Shown here: positions 47,216-59,300 of the stretch, in pieces | Position numbering within the stretch: position 1 is the first letter of the stretch | How the letters are laid out: each line of letters opens with the position of its first letter | From: Capitulum mitella | Taxonomy: Eukaryota; Arthropoda; Thecostraca; Pollicipedomorpha; Pollicipedidae | Direction of reading: 5' to 3' | Length of the DNA: 64,000 nt | NCBI GenBank assembly: GCA_030062745.1 | Contig: CP099846.1 | Location: 28,355,201 to 28,419,200, forward strand | The notes under the pieces: generated by a model | What the model saw: only the letters and a program-made list of their open reading frames with translations | The model's database searches: none | Told to the model about the DNA's origin: nothing | Program-made: the position numbers and the translations under genes

Positions 47216-48426
47216 GCGCGGCCGAGGCGTCGGCCGGCGCCTGAGACCCTGCGCCGGCCCCGGACCGGCCGAAGCGGTGACCGTGGCTGTGGCCTGCGAT
47301 CGGCACTGTGACGGCAGGCAGCGAACCGCCGTGCCAGAAGGGCTCCGGTGAACGTAATGACGCAGTGAACTTCAGCATCTATGGACATTTCAGTTCGAAG
47401 CTGATAAATTTCATTGTCAAGAGATAACTGCAGGTTGAAAATAGCCAGACCCTTCATCGCAGCTGCCTCTTTCGTGCAGGGTACCTTTTATTATTGAGCC
47501 CATGCATCAAGCCAGAGCTATTCCAGCAGGAATATTCACGAACGGGTTCAGTGGACTGCACTGAAGATGGCTGACTGACTTCAAAGCGCGGTCTGATATT
47601 GTCCCATTAACATGACTGGAATAGCCCATGGGTACATCTTGCCATGTTGTTAAGCAATCAGGTCGTCACGTCACGTCACGTCACGTCACGACCCTCACGT
47701 CGGACGCGATCTGACGCTGACGGACAGTATGCAACTTTATATCTGGCAAAGCTGCTTTCGCAACGCAAGGCCGACGAAACAATGGCGTGTCATCGCCGAC
47801 CCAACAACATGAGTCTGATCACGTGCCAATGACTGGTTCTTTTACAGGTCCGTCAACTCACAGCATTCGGTCATAAATCGTGTATATATTGTAATATATT
47901 GCCACACGGACGTCGACTCGCGTCGTTCCAGTCCATCGGAATGCGACAAAGCCCACAGTGAACCAATCCACTGCGACATTTTCACACCTTGGGGCTATGT
48001 ATTAGACATGCACTTAAGTTTCAGCTAACAAAACTAAAAATCTACATAACACATTCTGAAGCGGTTCATATTATCCTGTCCTTAACTGCCGAAGACACCC
48101 ACATTTGCCATTGATGCCAGGGCAGTGCGCCTGCATATTAAACACAAATCTGAACAGTCTCTGTATACGTGGGACGACAGCTGTCAGAACCACGAACCAG
48201 TCATTGCCAACGGTTCACACACTTGGCGACAATTCAACACGACATACATGCCCGCGTCTCGGCCTATTCCCAGGCCGAAAACGGACAAACAACGCAACAA
48301 AAACCTCGAATCCTTGTCCAAGTTTAGGCCTTCACCCACCGACCCCCCCCCCCCGAAGCGAGCGGCCTCAGATCCCAGCGCAGTTGACGTCATACGCGCG
48401 CGCCACAGGGCCGGCCCCGGTCCGCC
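47216..48426. other. Convergent intergenic region
   Basis: Separates the 3' ends of POMGNT1-like (+) and VPS35 (-). Contains a (ACGTC)n run at about 47663-47690 and a C-run near 48345. No AATAAA lies close behind the POMGNT1-like stop. Confidence 0.5.
47487..47492 (-). terminator. Candidate poly(A) signal of VPS35
   Basis: AATAAA on the minus strand, about 935 nt beyond the VPS35 stop and only 270 nt beyond the opposite gene's stop, so the two 3' UTRs may overlap. Confidence 0.25.
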
Positions 48427-48600
48427 TCAGGCGTTCAGGCCCTCGTACGAGACGCCCGCGTCGGCGGCCATCTTGGCGCGGATGTGCTGCAGCGTATTGG
48501 TGAAGTGCTGGTTGATCTGCGTCGTCTCGTCCGACGGCTCCAGGCTTGGCATGTCTTCCCGGATCTTCTCCAGCAGCTGGTTCAGCATGTCGATCGTGAT
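48427..48600 (-). CDS. VPS35: VPS35 last exon
   Basis: [20 protein letters not shown], then [20 protein letters not shown] and C-terminal YEGLNA-stop, the conserved VPS29-binding end of the solenoid. Confidence 0.97.
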   Translation of the reverse strand: MTIDMLNQLLEKIREDMPSLEPSDETTQINQHFTNTLQHIRAKMAADAGVSYEGLNA

Positions 48601-49643
48601 CTGGGGAACAGTGCTGCGGGTCACGGTGCTTGCACGCGTCTGTGGAGGGGCAGTGAGCTGGCCAGTCTCAGCTCCTTGCCACGGAGGTCCATAGCGCATC
48701 ATCTCCAGTAATATCACGACAACATGATTTATCCGTTCATCAAAACCAGCTTCTGTTTCCCAGCCGAATCATCGCAAAACCATTTTATACAACTTGGCTC
48801 CAGTGCGTTACAATGAAACAATCGAGGAATGCGGACAATAATTACGCTTCATTCTTATACCTGGCGCCTGCTGTGCTGTTATACGCAGTCCCAGTGACAA
48901 AAGCATTGCAATTTTGTGCCGAAATATGCAATTTTTTTAATAACCTGGCTCGTCCCAATTACGAAAATCGTCAAGAACCGATGTTCAACGATTTTAAAAG
49001 ACGATCTGCTTTTTTAACGGAAATAAAAGCATTACCGGCGGTCACAGCGAGCCAAAGGCACTCTGTCACTGATTCTCGCCAAGACCAAAACCTTAGGCCG
49101 ACAGCGCGAAAAGTAGGCAATTATTTAAATCCCAAACCAAATACAAGCTTCGCTATTTCGCCCACCTCTTTGTTGCCCTGCGAGTAAAAGTAGAAGTAGG
49201 CGTTGATCAGCTCCACCATGAGCTGACACTGCACGGACGGGTCCATACACTGGCTGGCCACCCGCAGGCCCTTCTTGAGGCACTCCAGCACCCGCTTACC
49301 GTCTCGCAGCTGTCCAACATAAAACAAGCGAGTCAATAGCCGGCCAATCGGGACGGCGGCGCGAGTTAACGGCATCAAAGAAACCACCGATCTTTAACAG
49401 CAGGAGAAGAGACTCGATCAAGGGGGACCTCCTACACATCGCGCCAAAACACAAGAAAAACGTGTCGAACAACCTTACCCCCACAAACAACGCCTACTCG
49501 CACAGCACTGCACGCTCAGCGGCTGCAAAAGCCGACCTGCAGACGGCCTACGGAACACACACGGTAGCCGGACATCACCTTAGGGACATCACTAGGCGAA
49601 TGCGCACCAAACGGTACCACTCCTAATACTAAGCTAGTACAAA

Positions 49644-49676
<33 letters not shown>

Positions 49677-49679
49677 ACA

Positions 49680-49753
<74 letters not shown>

Positions 49754-50787
49754 TTACTACTTCACAAGAAGTCAATGATAAGCCGGCAGTCGCGCCGCAG
49801 TGTCTCCCTGCCGCCGGCACCGGCGACCGGCCCCGGCCCTCACCTCTGATCCGTCCTGCTGCAGCCCCGACCAGAAGAGGTGGGCGCACGTGATGATGCC
49901 GCGGCACTGGTCCGGCTTCTTCAGCAGCTTGCTGGCGGCCAGCGCGCACTGGGTGCGCAGCGGCGCGTGGTTCTCCTCGCCGAAACAGGACATCTGCGCG
50001 CAGAGGCCGGCGCCGAATGAGCCAGGCGATCACCCAAGGGCGAACACGTGAAAGGGTGAGCCGTGGTGGCAGATGTCATTGACCTGAATCATTGTCGTGC
50101 GCCAAAGCCGGGAGTCGCAATACTTGTAGTGTACCGAAAAAACTAACTGGATCTGATGTGTTTCCTGGTGGTAGTGTGGCAGGGTTTCTTATGAGGCAAG
50201 AATTGGTTTGGGTTCCAAAAGGCATCACTTCCTGTTGTACCGACAAGAGTCTCGTCACCAAAAAAACATGGAAGGCGTCACCAGAGGCTGTACTGCCAGT
50301 TTGGAAATCATTACCAGTCCCCAATCAGCACTCAGCAAGGACCTATAGAAAGCACTGCACTAGAAGTGCGAAACTGGAAGGATTTTTGGATTAGCACATT
50401 TGACAGTCACATCAGAACAGCTAAAGACGGAAAACTGCGTACATGCTGCAATTAAATCGCAAGCGCTATGACCGAATGGACACTTAACAATGACCCACAA
50501 TATGTGCCCCGTGCGGGACGCGGCGGTCGGAAGACTCACATCAGCGGCAGAGAGTGCTCTGATTGCCTATGGTGAGGGCTACGTAAACCGGGGGTTTTGG
50601 TCTACCTTAACCACGGGAGCCAGAAACCCTTGCTGCTGCACCGAAGCATTTCAAGCAAACATGACGTCTCAAACCAAGCTCCCAGAGCTTCATGGACTCA
50701 GGAGGAACCAAATACTGACCCCAGTCGTTCTTCAAAGCACGTAAAAATGAAAAAAAACTAAACGTGACACCTCTGGACTTTATAGTA

Positions 50788-50841
<54 letters not shown>

Positions 50842-53278
50842 CAATATATATATATATAATATATGACATGTATAATATATATATCATAGCCCCGCGTCAA
50901 TCTGTTGACTTTATCACATTTGTAATAGCTAATGCGATACAGACAGAGACTGGGTAGCGTTCGATGCAGGTTGCAGCTACCGCGTAGGTTAGGGCAATAT
51001 CTGTGTTCACCACACACCGATTACGTTACCACCGGCTCTCCCCACTTCACTCATTACTGCATGCTATAGGTAGGCTCCGGCACGGAAAAAGCAGTGGGAA
51101 GGTGGTAGGCAGAGACGACAGCAAGATGGAAAGATAAGTGTCTGTTACTAGTGAAGCTCCCCAGTTTCGCGGGGTGAAACATTAGTCAAGTCGATCGTAG
51201 AAACAATAATGCGACGAATTTCAATGTGTGATTCAAACAACTGTGCCACAGCAAAAAGACATCAGTCCCTTCGTATGTTCCTTTCACGTACATCCCTACT
51301 TTCTCCCGCCGACTGGCAATCACTTTTAGTTGTTCTCACAGCCGTAACAAGATTCTGAACAAACAACGTTCACAGTATTTTCAGGTTTCCGTTCCGCGAC
51401 AATAATCGGTGGCATAACACGGAAAACAGCATGACTACAGCACACTACAGTACGAATGATCAGCTTCGTATTTGGAAGTCATAGGCCCATCAGCTTTTGT
51501 CCCAATTAGCATCCTGTTTAGTGACATCGAGATTTACACTGTTTCAAAGGATCCTTGCGCAAGTCATAAAACAGCACAGCTTAACGGCTACAGCTTAGCG
51601 TTCGGATTTCGAGCATTCAAATAGGCTAGTTATTCGTGCGCGAAAAATATTCCAATATGGATGTCAAAAATAAAATACTGGGCGCCGATCAGTTTTGAGC
51701 AAGCCCAACATTCCCATACAAAGGTACAATTATCAGTGGGGCCTGCAGACCCACTTCAGTTTAGTTTGATTACAGCCGATCGAAATGCTAATTACGGCAG
51801 TCTGGCTTTCAAATTGACGTGGCCTGTTCGCCTGGCTAATACGTCACAGCAATGACGCCGTGATCACGTTTCCGTGCAGCCAGACGGACAGATTCCCTGT
51901 GCCCGTCTGTCCGACACGGACGGCCGACAGCCGACAGCCGACAGCCGGCCTGGTAGCCGCCCTGTTTGTGGCGCGTCGCCGTGACAACGGTGACCGGGCC
52001 TGAAAGGCCTCATCTGCCGGTTCCCCGGCCGCGGCAATATCCGCGAGCGAGGCGCCGCCCGCGACCAGATCGACTCATTGATCCAGGCCGAGCCGAGCCA
52101 AACCGAGCCGAGCCGAGCCGAGCCGAGCCGAGCCAGACCGAACGAGGCTGTTCAGCCGAGCCGCCGGTAACCCCAGACCGGCGGCGCGCTCCGACCGGGA
52201 CTGACCGGGTCCCCAGCGACCGCCTGCAGCCCGACCCGGGATGCCCAGTTGTTCCCCGCCGTCTGCTGAATGCTGGCCCGACCACGCAGCGACTAGCTGT
52301 CGTACAGAGCCGCCTCGGAGCTCCACAGGGTAACAGCTGGCAAACAATCCGACAACGGCGTAATAAAAGCCCCAAAGAAACACGGGCTCCGCCGTCCCCA
52401 ACTCATCACCAGACTCGCTCAAGTTTACAAAAGCCGTCACTCCAGTCATTTACAGAAGCAACACTGAGGCCACGGCGCCAGACCTCTTTAGAAAACTATT
52501 CAAAGCACCAGACGGCCACTCACAAGGTAATCCCTTCAAGTGCGTCTGCAGTGGTACGCAGGCACATCCCGTGAGAATGTCAAGGCGTGAACGGGAAGTT
52601 TCGCGTCTTCGGTGAACATTTCCCAGAAAGCTATCTTTCTGCACAGAACATAGGCTTGCCATTTCGCCACGCTACTTAACTAATGGAAAAGTTACCATGA
52701 GATCCCACGACGCTACTTTACTAGCACTTACATGGAATACTTTCGTACTTGAGACGAGGCTCTAATCGGTGACGAACTGCCCCTTAACTTGCGCCCGACC
52801 GGAACCCTGACGTGGGTGACCGAAGCCCGGTGGGCGGCATTCGGACGCCCCCACCCTATCTTGAGAGCGAAACGTCGGGGAAAAATGAAACTAACATTAG
52901 AAAGCTCACCATGAGTGCTTTGAGAGGAAACGGTTTTTCGAAAAATTTTGAAACATGCAAATTTTTGGCTAATGCATGTAAAAACCATCAGTTTTTAAGA
53001 TGAGCACTAGCTCAGTTTCTCGTAAAGCTAGACAAATTCCGCGCATGTCAATGGAAAGCGAACAGAATGAAGACTGCGGTGACGTGTAAGTTAGAACGTG
53101 CATATCATGAGCTATCGCATAAGGTGGCCTGACATGTCATTTTCCATTCCGCTATATTTGAGTTTTTTTTTAACGTCGCTGGCAAGTTGTTGTCCATGTG
53201 TGTTTTCAAAACGGTAGAAACTATCTCTACGAACATTTTTCGAAATAAATAAATAAATAAGTAAAAAAAGTAAAAAGG

Positions 53279-53338
<60 letters not shown>

Positions 53339-56300
53339 CGCCAATGACTCGACGTGACGCAATCTGGCCTTGTCACGACTTGACATTTAGCCTTTTTCTT
53401 TGATCTAATCCGTGTTTTGTAGGGGATCAATGACTATGCAAACAAGAGGGCAAGGAGTGCTTTCGGACTGAAACTCCTTGGGTTCCACTACCGCGATCAA
53501 TAGTGAGCTACATAAGGTCGATCATATGACCTGACCTGACGTAGTATCATCCACTGATTTGTAACAGTTTGAATGTCATCTTTTTATGCCTGGACCTGCC
53601 ACTGCCTCATGAAATAAACCTGGGAGATAAAGTTGGACATCTGGATATGAATTCAGCTTCCACCACGGCGACGTCGCGTGACCTCAGGCGACCTGAGGTC
53701 ATTTCACAGCATGGAAGCGTCCTGGTACATCTTTGGACTGCAAAATCGACTTTAGTGTCTATTTTTGGTCCAGGAATCATCACGACAAGGGTTAACACTC
53801 ATTTTTGCCAGATCACCCCACATGTAACTTGACCTGACCTCATGGTCTTTCATGTGGATCAACACTATTCGTCGTGTTTAGGGACTCCCTTGGTCCAGAA
53901 ATGCATTTAATGCACCAGGAATCCATTTCATCTTCTACCACGGTGACTTCGCATGACCTTCGGTGACTTACGGCCATTTCACAGCTTGAAAGTATCTTGA
54001 TACAATTCTGGACTACAAAATCGACCTCACTGCCTATTTTTACCTTAGGATTCATCAAAACAGGGTTCATCAAAACAGGACTCCTTTCTGATGGGCCACC
54101 CCAAAGGTAACCTGACCTGACCTCATGATTCTTCATGTGGGTCGCCACCATTTGTCGTGTTTCGTGACTTCCTTGGCCCATGAATGCATTTCAGGCGCCA
54201 ACAAGCCGAAAAAACGGTTCAATACTGTTAGAAATATGAAAATAAGACGGACATTGAGCTGACCTCAGGTCCCTGACATTGGCCCTGACAACAAATTCGA
54301 CACCTGGGCACAGTTCTTAGGAACGTCCTCGACAACTATCCTTGAAAGTTTTACGTTGGTCGATCGCACAGCATGGTTTGCAGACTTAAAAAATAAAAAA
54401 AAAATCTTTTACGTGGCCCAGATCAGTGACCTGACACGACCGGAAGTTGAAAATGATATAGGAAATGCGCAAAGGATGTAGGAAAAGGTACTGAAAGTTT
54501 CAGCGCGCTGGTTGTTTGCTTTCACCAAAAGTGCTGCGGGGGACGGGCGTCGAAAGGCCCCCCTCCGGCGAGGATTAAGCTTCGCTCAATTGTCGCACAG
54601 ACGAGCTCTGAATTTGATACCGTGGCAATCTGAACCGTTTATGCTTAAAATGAAGGTAGGAAAACATATTTAACGTATTTTTTTTTGCGGAATCCGGGCG
54701 AAGACATGCACACCAGGCAGTGACGACGCGCCTCAGTTGAACATATTTCGCGCTGATCACTGACTGCCTTGAGACCAGCAGCTGTTAATGATCCACAACA
54801 CCATCCTGCTCATCGGCAGCCCTCCAGCCAGTCACTGAGAGCGACGATTCTCCTCTGCTTCCGTGGGGCGACCACAAGGATGGCTTCGGGAGACGCCTGG
54901 CTCGAGACAGTCGCTCCCGACCAGGTTTAACGCACGTCTTATGACAGTGATAAACGAGCCAGCCCTATTCAACAACGCGGCGGAGACGCCAGCGATTTCG
55001 GGTCGGTTGGTTTTTGGGTTCAGCGGCGTTTTGAACCACCACGGCCATCCTGTGCCAAAACATCTCGCACCGGTTGCTGCGAGGGAATGCGAAATTTCGC
55101 TATTACGCGGACATGAACCGGGTTTTTTCGTAGGCATGCCAGCACATTTATCACTACGTCATGCCACCCCCAGGGACGGATACGTTTATACCTGCTTGAG
55201 CGTGCCGATGATCAGAGTAATGGCAGCCAGCTGAGCCTTGCTGTCCGATATCTCCTCCTCATACAGCGTGAACGCCTGAAAAAGGCAGACGCATCAGTCA
55301 CGGCCTTGTTTCGCCGGAGCCGCAGAGTGACGTTCATCCCACGTTCGATGACGTGTGGTACGCGAAGAGACCTTGCTTAATGGCTAGGGAAAAGACTCCA
55401 CTCCGATCTGTATGTTCATGAAGCAGTCATGTAGAGAAAAATGGAGACTGTCAGCGTTCTACTGCATGTGCAGACGTAATGAAAATATCTGCTCAGCCGG
55501 CAGTGTGGCCAACTGATGTTACACTATACATGTGTTACAGGTGGTGTTACACTATATGACCGCTAACAATATGCGCATTTCTAAAGGAACACAGGTACTG
55601 GCGCTGAAGAGACACAACGTGCAAGATTTCATAATGCAGTTAAGAACTGGGCATTGGACAGTCTAGAATACTGTCCACCAATGGCCAGACATTTCCGCCA
55701 ATCGCAGCATTGTCGTCCTTATTTATCTCTGGCGAACCGAGCACAGCGGGATAATTCTCAAACGACTATTAGTGCAATCCAGCGGAACAAATGCACGCAT
55801 TTCACGCCCATCTGAGCACGCGAGAGCATCAGGGCACACTGCGCTCATTATCTCGGCACAAAAGCCTGAAAAAGAATAGCTTCATGTGTTATAGAGAGAA
55901 TCTACTGATACACCCGCCTCAGCTGCTACAAAAATAAAACATTTTTATTGCCTTCAAGCTCCGGAAGTAACATGTCTAATATGGTTGTAACAGACAGTAG
56001 CAAAAGTGATAAGTTTAAGACGTCTCGTCAAGAACGGAAATGGAAAACCACGCTGGTTGTAACGCAAGGTCCATTGTTGTGAGGCTGTCAAAGAACTGTG
56101 AAACACACGAGAACACCTTAGCGCACAGTACGTTTATGACGCCTCACCTAGAAGGGAAATGGAAGACCACGTTGATTGCAACGCAAGTTCCATTATGAGG
56201 CTGCCAAGAAAAACTATGGAACACAAAAGAACGATTTAACGCATACTTCTAAAAACTACCGCAATTAATACGGAATGTTTTCCTTATACGGAAATCAAAT

Positions 56301-59300
56301 GTTGTCTTTAAACAGGCCGTGCGATAAAGGAGATGGCGGGACGTTTGGAAAACATAAACATACCATGTTTTGCCAAACCTGTCCGTTTTCAAGCCATAAC
56401 CACTCAACGCACTGCAGAGCTTCTGTACCGTTCCGTACACTGTAACTGTTCTATTAAGCCCCATACACAAACCACGACGAAACGGCATTCTTAAAGAATT
56501 CGTGGAATCAACATCCGTCAGTAGTGATCGCACCATTAGGCTCCTTTCATTGGTACGCCTAAGCATTTAGATGAGATTTTCAAGTCTGATAGGAAAAGTT
56601 CCGAAATATTAAGCTGAACCCTACCGGCAAAAGAAACGTGTTGCCGGCGGTCTAACGTTGTCCGTCAAAACTAACAGTCATGGACAAATTACACAAAAAC
56701 ATGATTTTGATACGAACTTTTCGACGCCCCTGGGGAATATTCTTAACAAAGCATTGTTAACAGTTCTGAATAAAGCAGACGTTTCTTTAAAAATACCTCC
56801 TACTCCACCATTTAACTTAGACAAGAAATGTCGTTCAGTGTTCAAGCACCAAAGATTTTTTTCGTGGGACGTATTATTTTTATAACAAACGCTTGCCTTT
56901 AACATACACAAAAAGAGATTTCTGTGTCAACAAACACACGTTGGACATACTCCGTAGCTGCCCTGTCGATGGCAAAAGGCATACATCCACTACACAAATA
57001 AAGAATAATCCATCTTACACTTGCCCAAGGCCGCCATGCACCTGGGACTCGCAGGCGATCGTTCCGTAATTGCCGAACGCCACGACGCCGGCCACGCACC
57101 TGCGACATGAACTCATAGGAGACGGTTTCGTTATTGCTGAACGGCACGCGGCCGGCTACCACGGCGCCCTGCAAGAACAGCCGCAGACTGATGTCGTACT
57201 GTTCGCCCTTCACCAGCGCCGTGATGGTCTGGTGGCAGAACTGGAAGATCTTGCCCACCTTCTTGTCCCACTTGTCGTCCTGCGTCGAGAGACCAGCTGT
57301 CGTGAGTGGGAAGAACGGGTGTCCCAGCGTCGCAGTCACAACTATTTGCACTTAACTGGAAGGCTGTTGTAACGTCTGATGACACGACGGAAGGCAAATA
57401 GTCGCTGCTTTTTGGAAGGGGAGCGCCAAAGATAATACGTTTTTAGTACATTCGTTTCACGAAACCACTCTAAATTAATAAACTGAGCCATCGTAACGAT
57501 GAGAAAAGATCGACGTAATGCAACAAAAGCAAAACTATAGCAGACGCCATCGGAAAATGGGTTGATAAAAAGGTTGGCATATGTGGTCGACATCACGACA
57601 GTGTGCAAAAAACCCAAGACGGGGTTTTCTCAAAGCTGCGGCACCTGACGAGATCATCCACCAGTCTCGTCATCCACGCCAGCTCCAGCCTCGGCCCTCC
57701 GGCCCGACCCCTGCCGCAGCCGCAGGACGACCCACCCTGAAGCTCACCTCGTCCTTCAGCGTGTGGTACTTGTAGGCCAGCTTGTAGGCCTTGAAGACCA
57801 CGGGCGGCAGGGTGAACTTAATGCGGCGGCCGCCGGTGCCGAAGTGGCGTCGGGCCGACATCAGGATCAGGTACTGCTGGTCGGCGTCATCCGACGTCAT
57901 CTGGTGGATGAAGCTGACGACAAGGGAGGACGGCGCAATCAGCTACTACTGGAAAGACTTCAGTGCTGTTGTGGTAGAAAGAACGACTGGTTGGTATATG
58001 CTGCACATTCAAAACTGCACCCTGACTCATGCAGCACACGGTGACTACGTGTAATGATACCTATGCGTTTACATAGTTTTCCAAACACATAAATTAATGC
58101 ACTGAACATCCATATGGCAGCAAACACAAATGAACAAGACCCTTCATCTCCGCTAGCACAAAACAACAATGAAACGGACATGATTACAATGCTCACCTGA
58201 GCAGCTTTTAGCACAGAAAGAAAACCGTGTAACCCGAAACAATTGGTCATATCGTCACTACCTTATTTGCCCCATCGACCACTCGGAGTGGGCATCTGTG
58301 AGATGGTATCGCGATGCAACAGAGCTAACTCATGGTTCACTCAACAGAGCTAACCAAAAAACGCCCATCCGGACTACTCAGAAGAGCCGCTGGCTACATC
58401 CCGAGCCCCAGCGGACACCCACCGTCCGACCAACTCCTGCTCCTCGTTGAAGTCGTCGTCGGAGAAGTCCGACCTGGAGTCCGGCTGGTCCGTCACCAAC
58501 ACTCCGATCAGATTCAGCAGGCTGTCCACCTGGCGGCCGGCGCGGCAACCGTTAGCTGACCGCCGTACCACAGACACCTCCGCCGGTCAGCCCCGCAAGG
58601 ACGCCACGGGGGCCCAGTTCACACTCGCCACATGAACTCCCACCCTTCGCCTAGTCCTAGGCTTTCTTTACACCAAAGTACTTATGACTAAAATCCACGT
58701 TTCGCATTACGCTACACTTTCTCGGTGGGCGTCAGGCCCCGATCACTCAAATGCCAGCTTCCGGCGACGGTGGCACTTCACCCCTGCCGCATCGCGGCGT
58801 CATTCAATGAAGCCGCGGCGCAGGCCCGTCCAGCGCCGACCGACCTGGGTGGCCTGCTGCACGCGGATGTCAGCGTCGATGATGCGCTCGATCAGGTGCA
58901 TGCTGACGTCGCGGCGAGCGGCGTAGTCCAACAGCTCCAGGCAGGGCGTGAAGTGCTCCAGCTGCAGCACCGTCAGGTCGTCGTAGCTGTCGAGCGGGAT
59001 CTGCAGCAGCCGCTGAAGCTCCTTGCCCAGCGCGCTGTCGGCCGCCACTCTGGCGGTAGGCGGCAGGCGCGCCGTCACCGGTCTGAGCTCAGCCGGGCGG
59101 AGGAGGCGCCAAACCGCCACTCCGAGCCACCCGAGCCACGCCGAAGCCACTCCGAGCCACTCCGAAGCCACGCCGAAGCCACTCCGAGCCACTCCGAAGC
59201 CACTCCGAGCCACTCCGAAGCCACGCCGAAGCCACTCCGAGCCGCGGTAACACGTGAGGAGGCCCACTCGCGCCGCGCACAACAGCGTGTTTACACCTCT

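Larger units (their letters stand above)
49994..55191. other. VPS35 5.2-kb intron, overview
   Basis: Contains (AT)n runs (50791-50880, 53281-53338), a (GAGCC)n run, a tandem duplication and a MITE-like segment, listed separately. From about 50950 to 51880 nothing was recognised. Confidence 0.6.
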
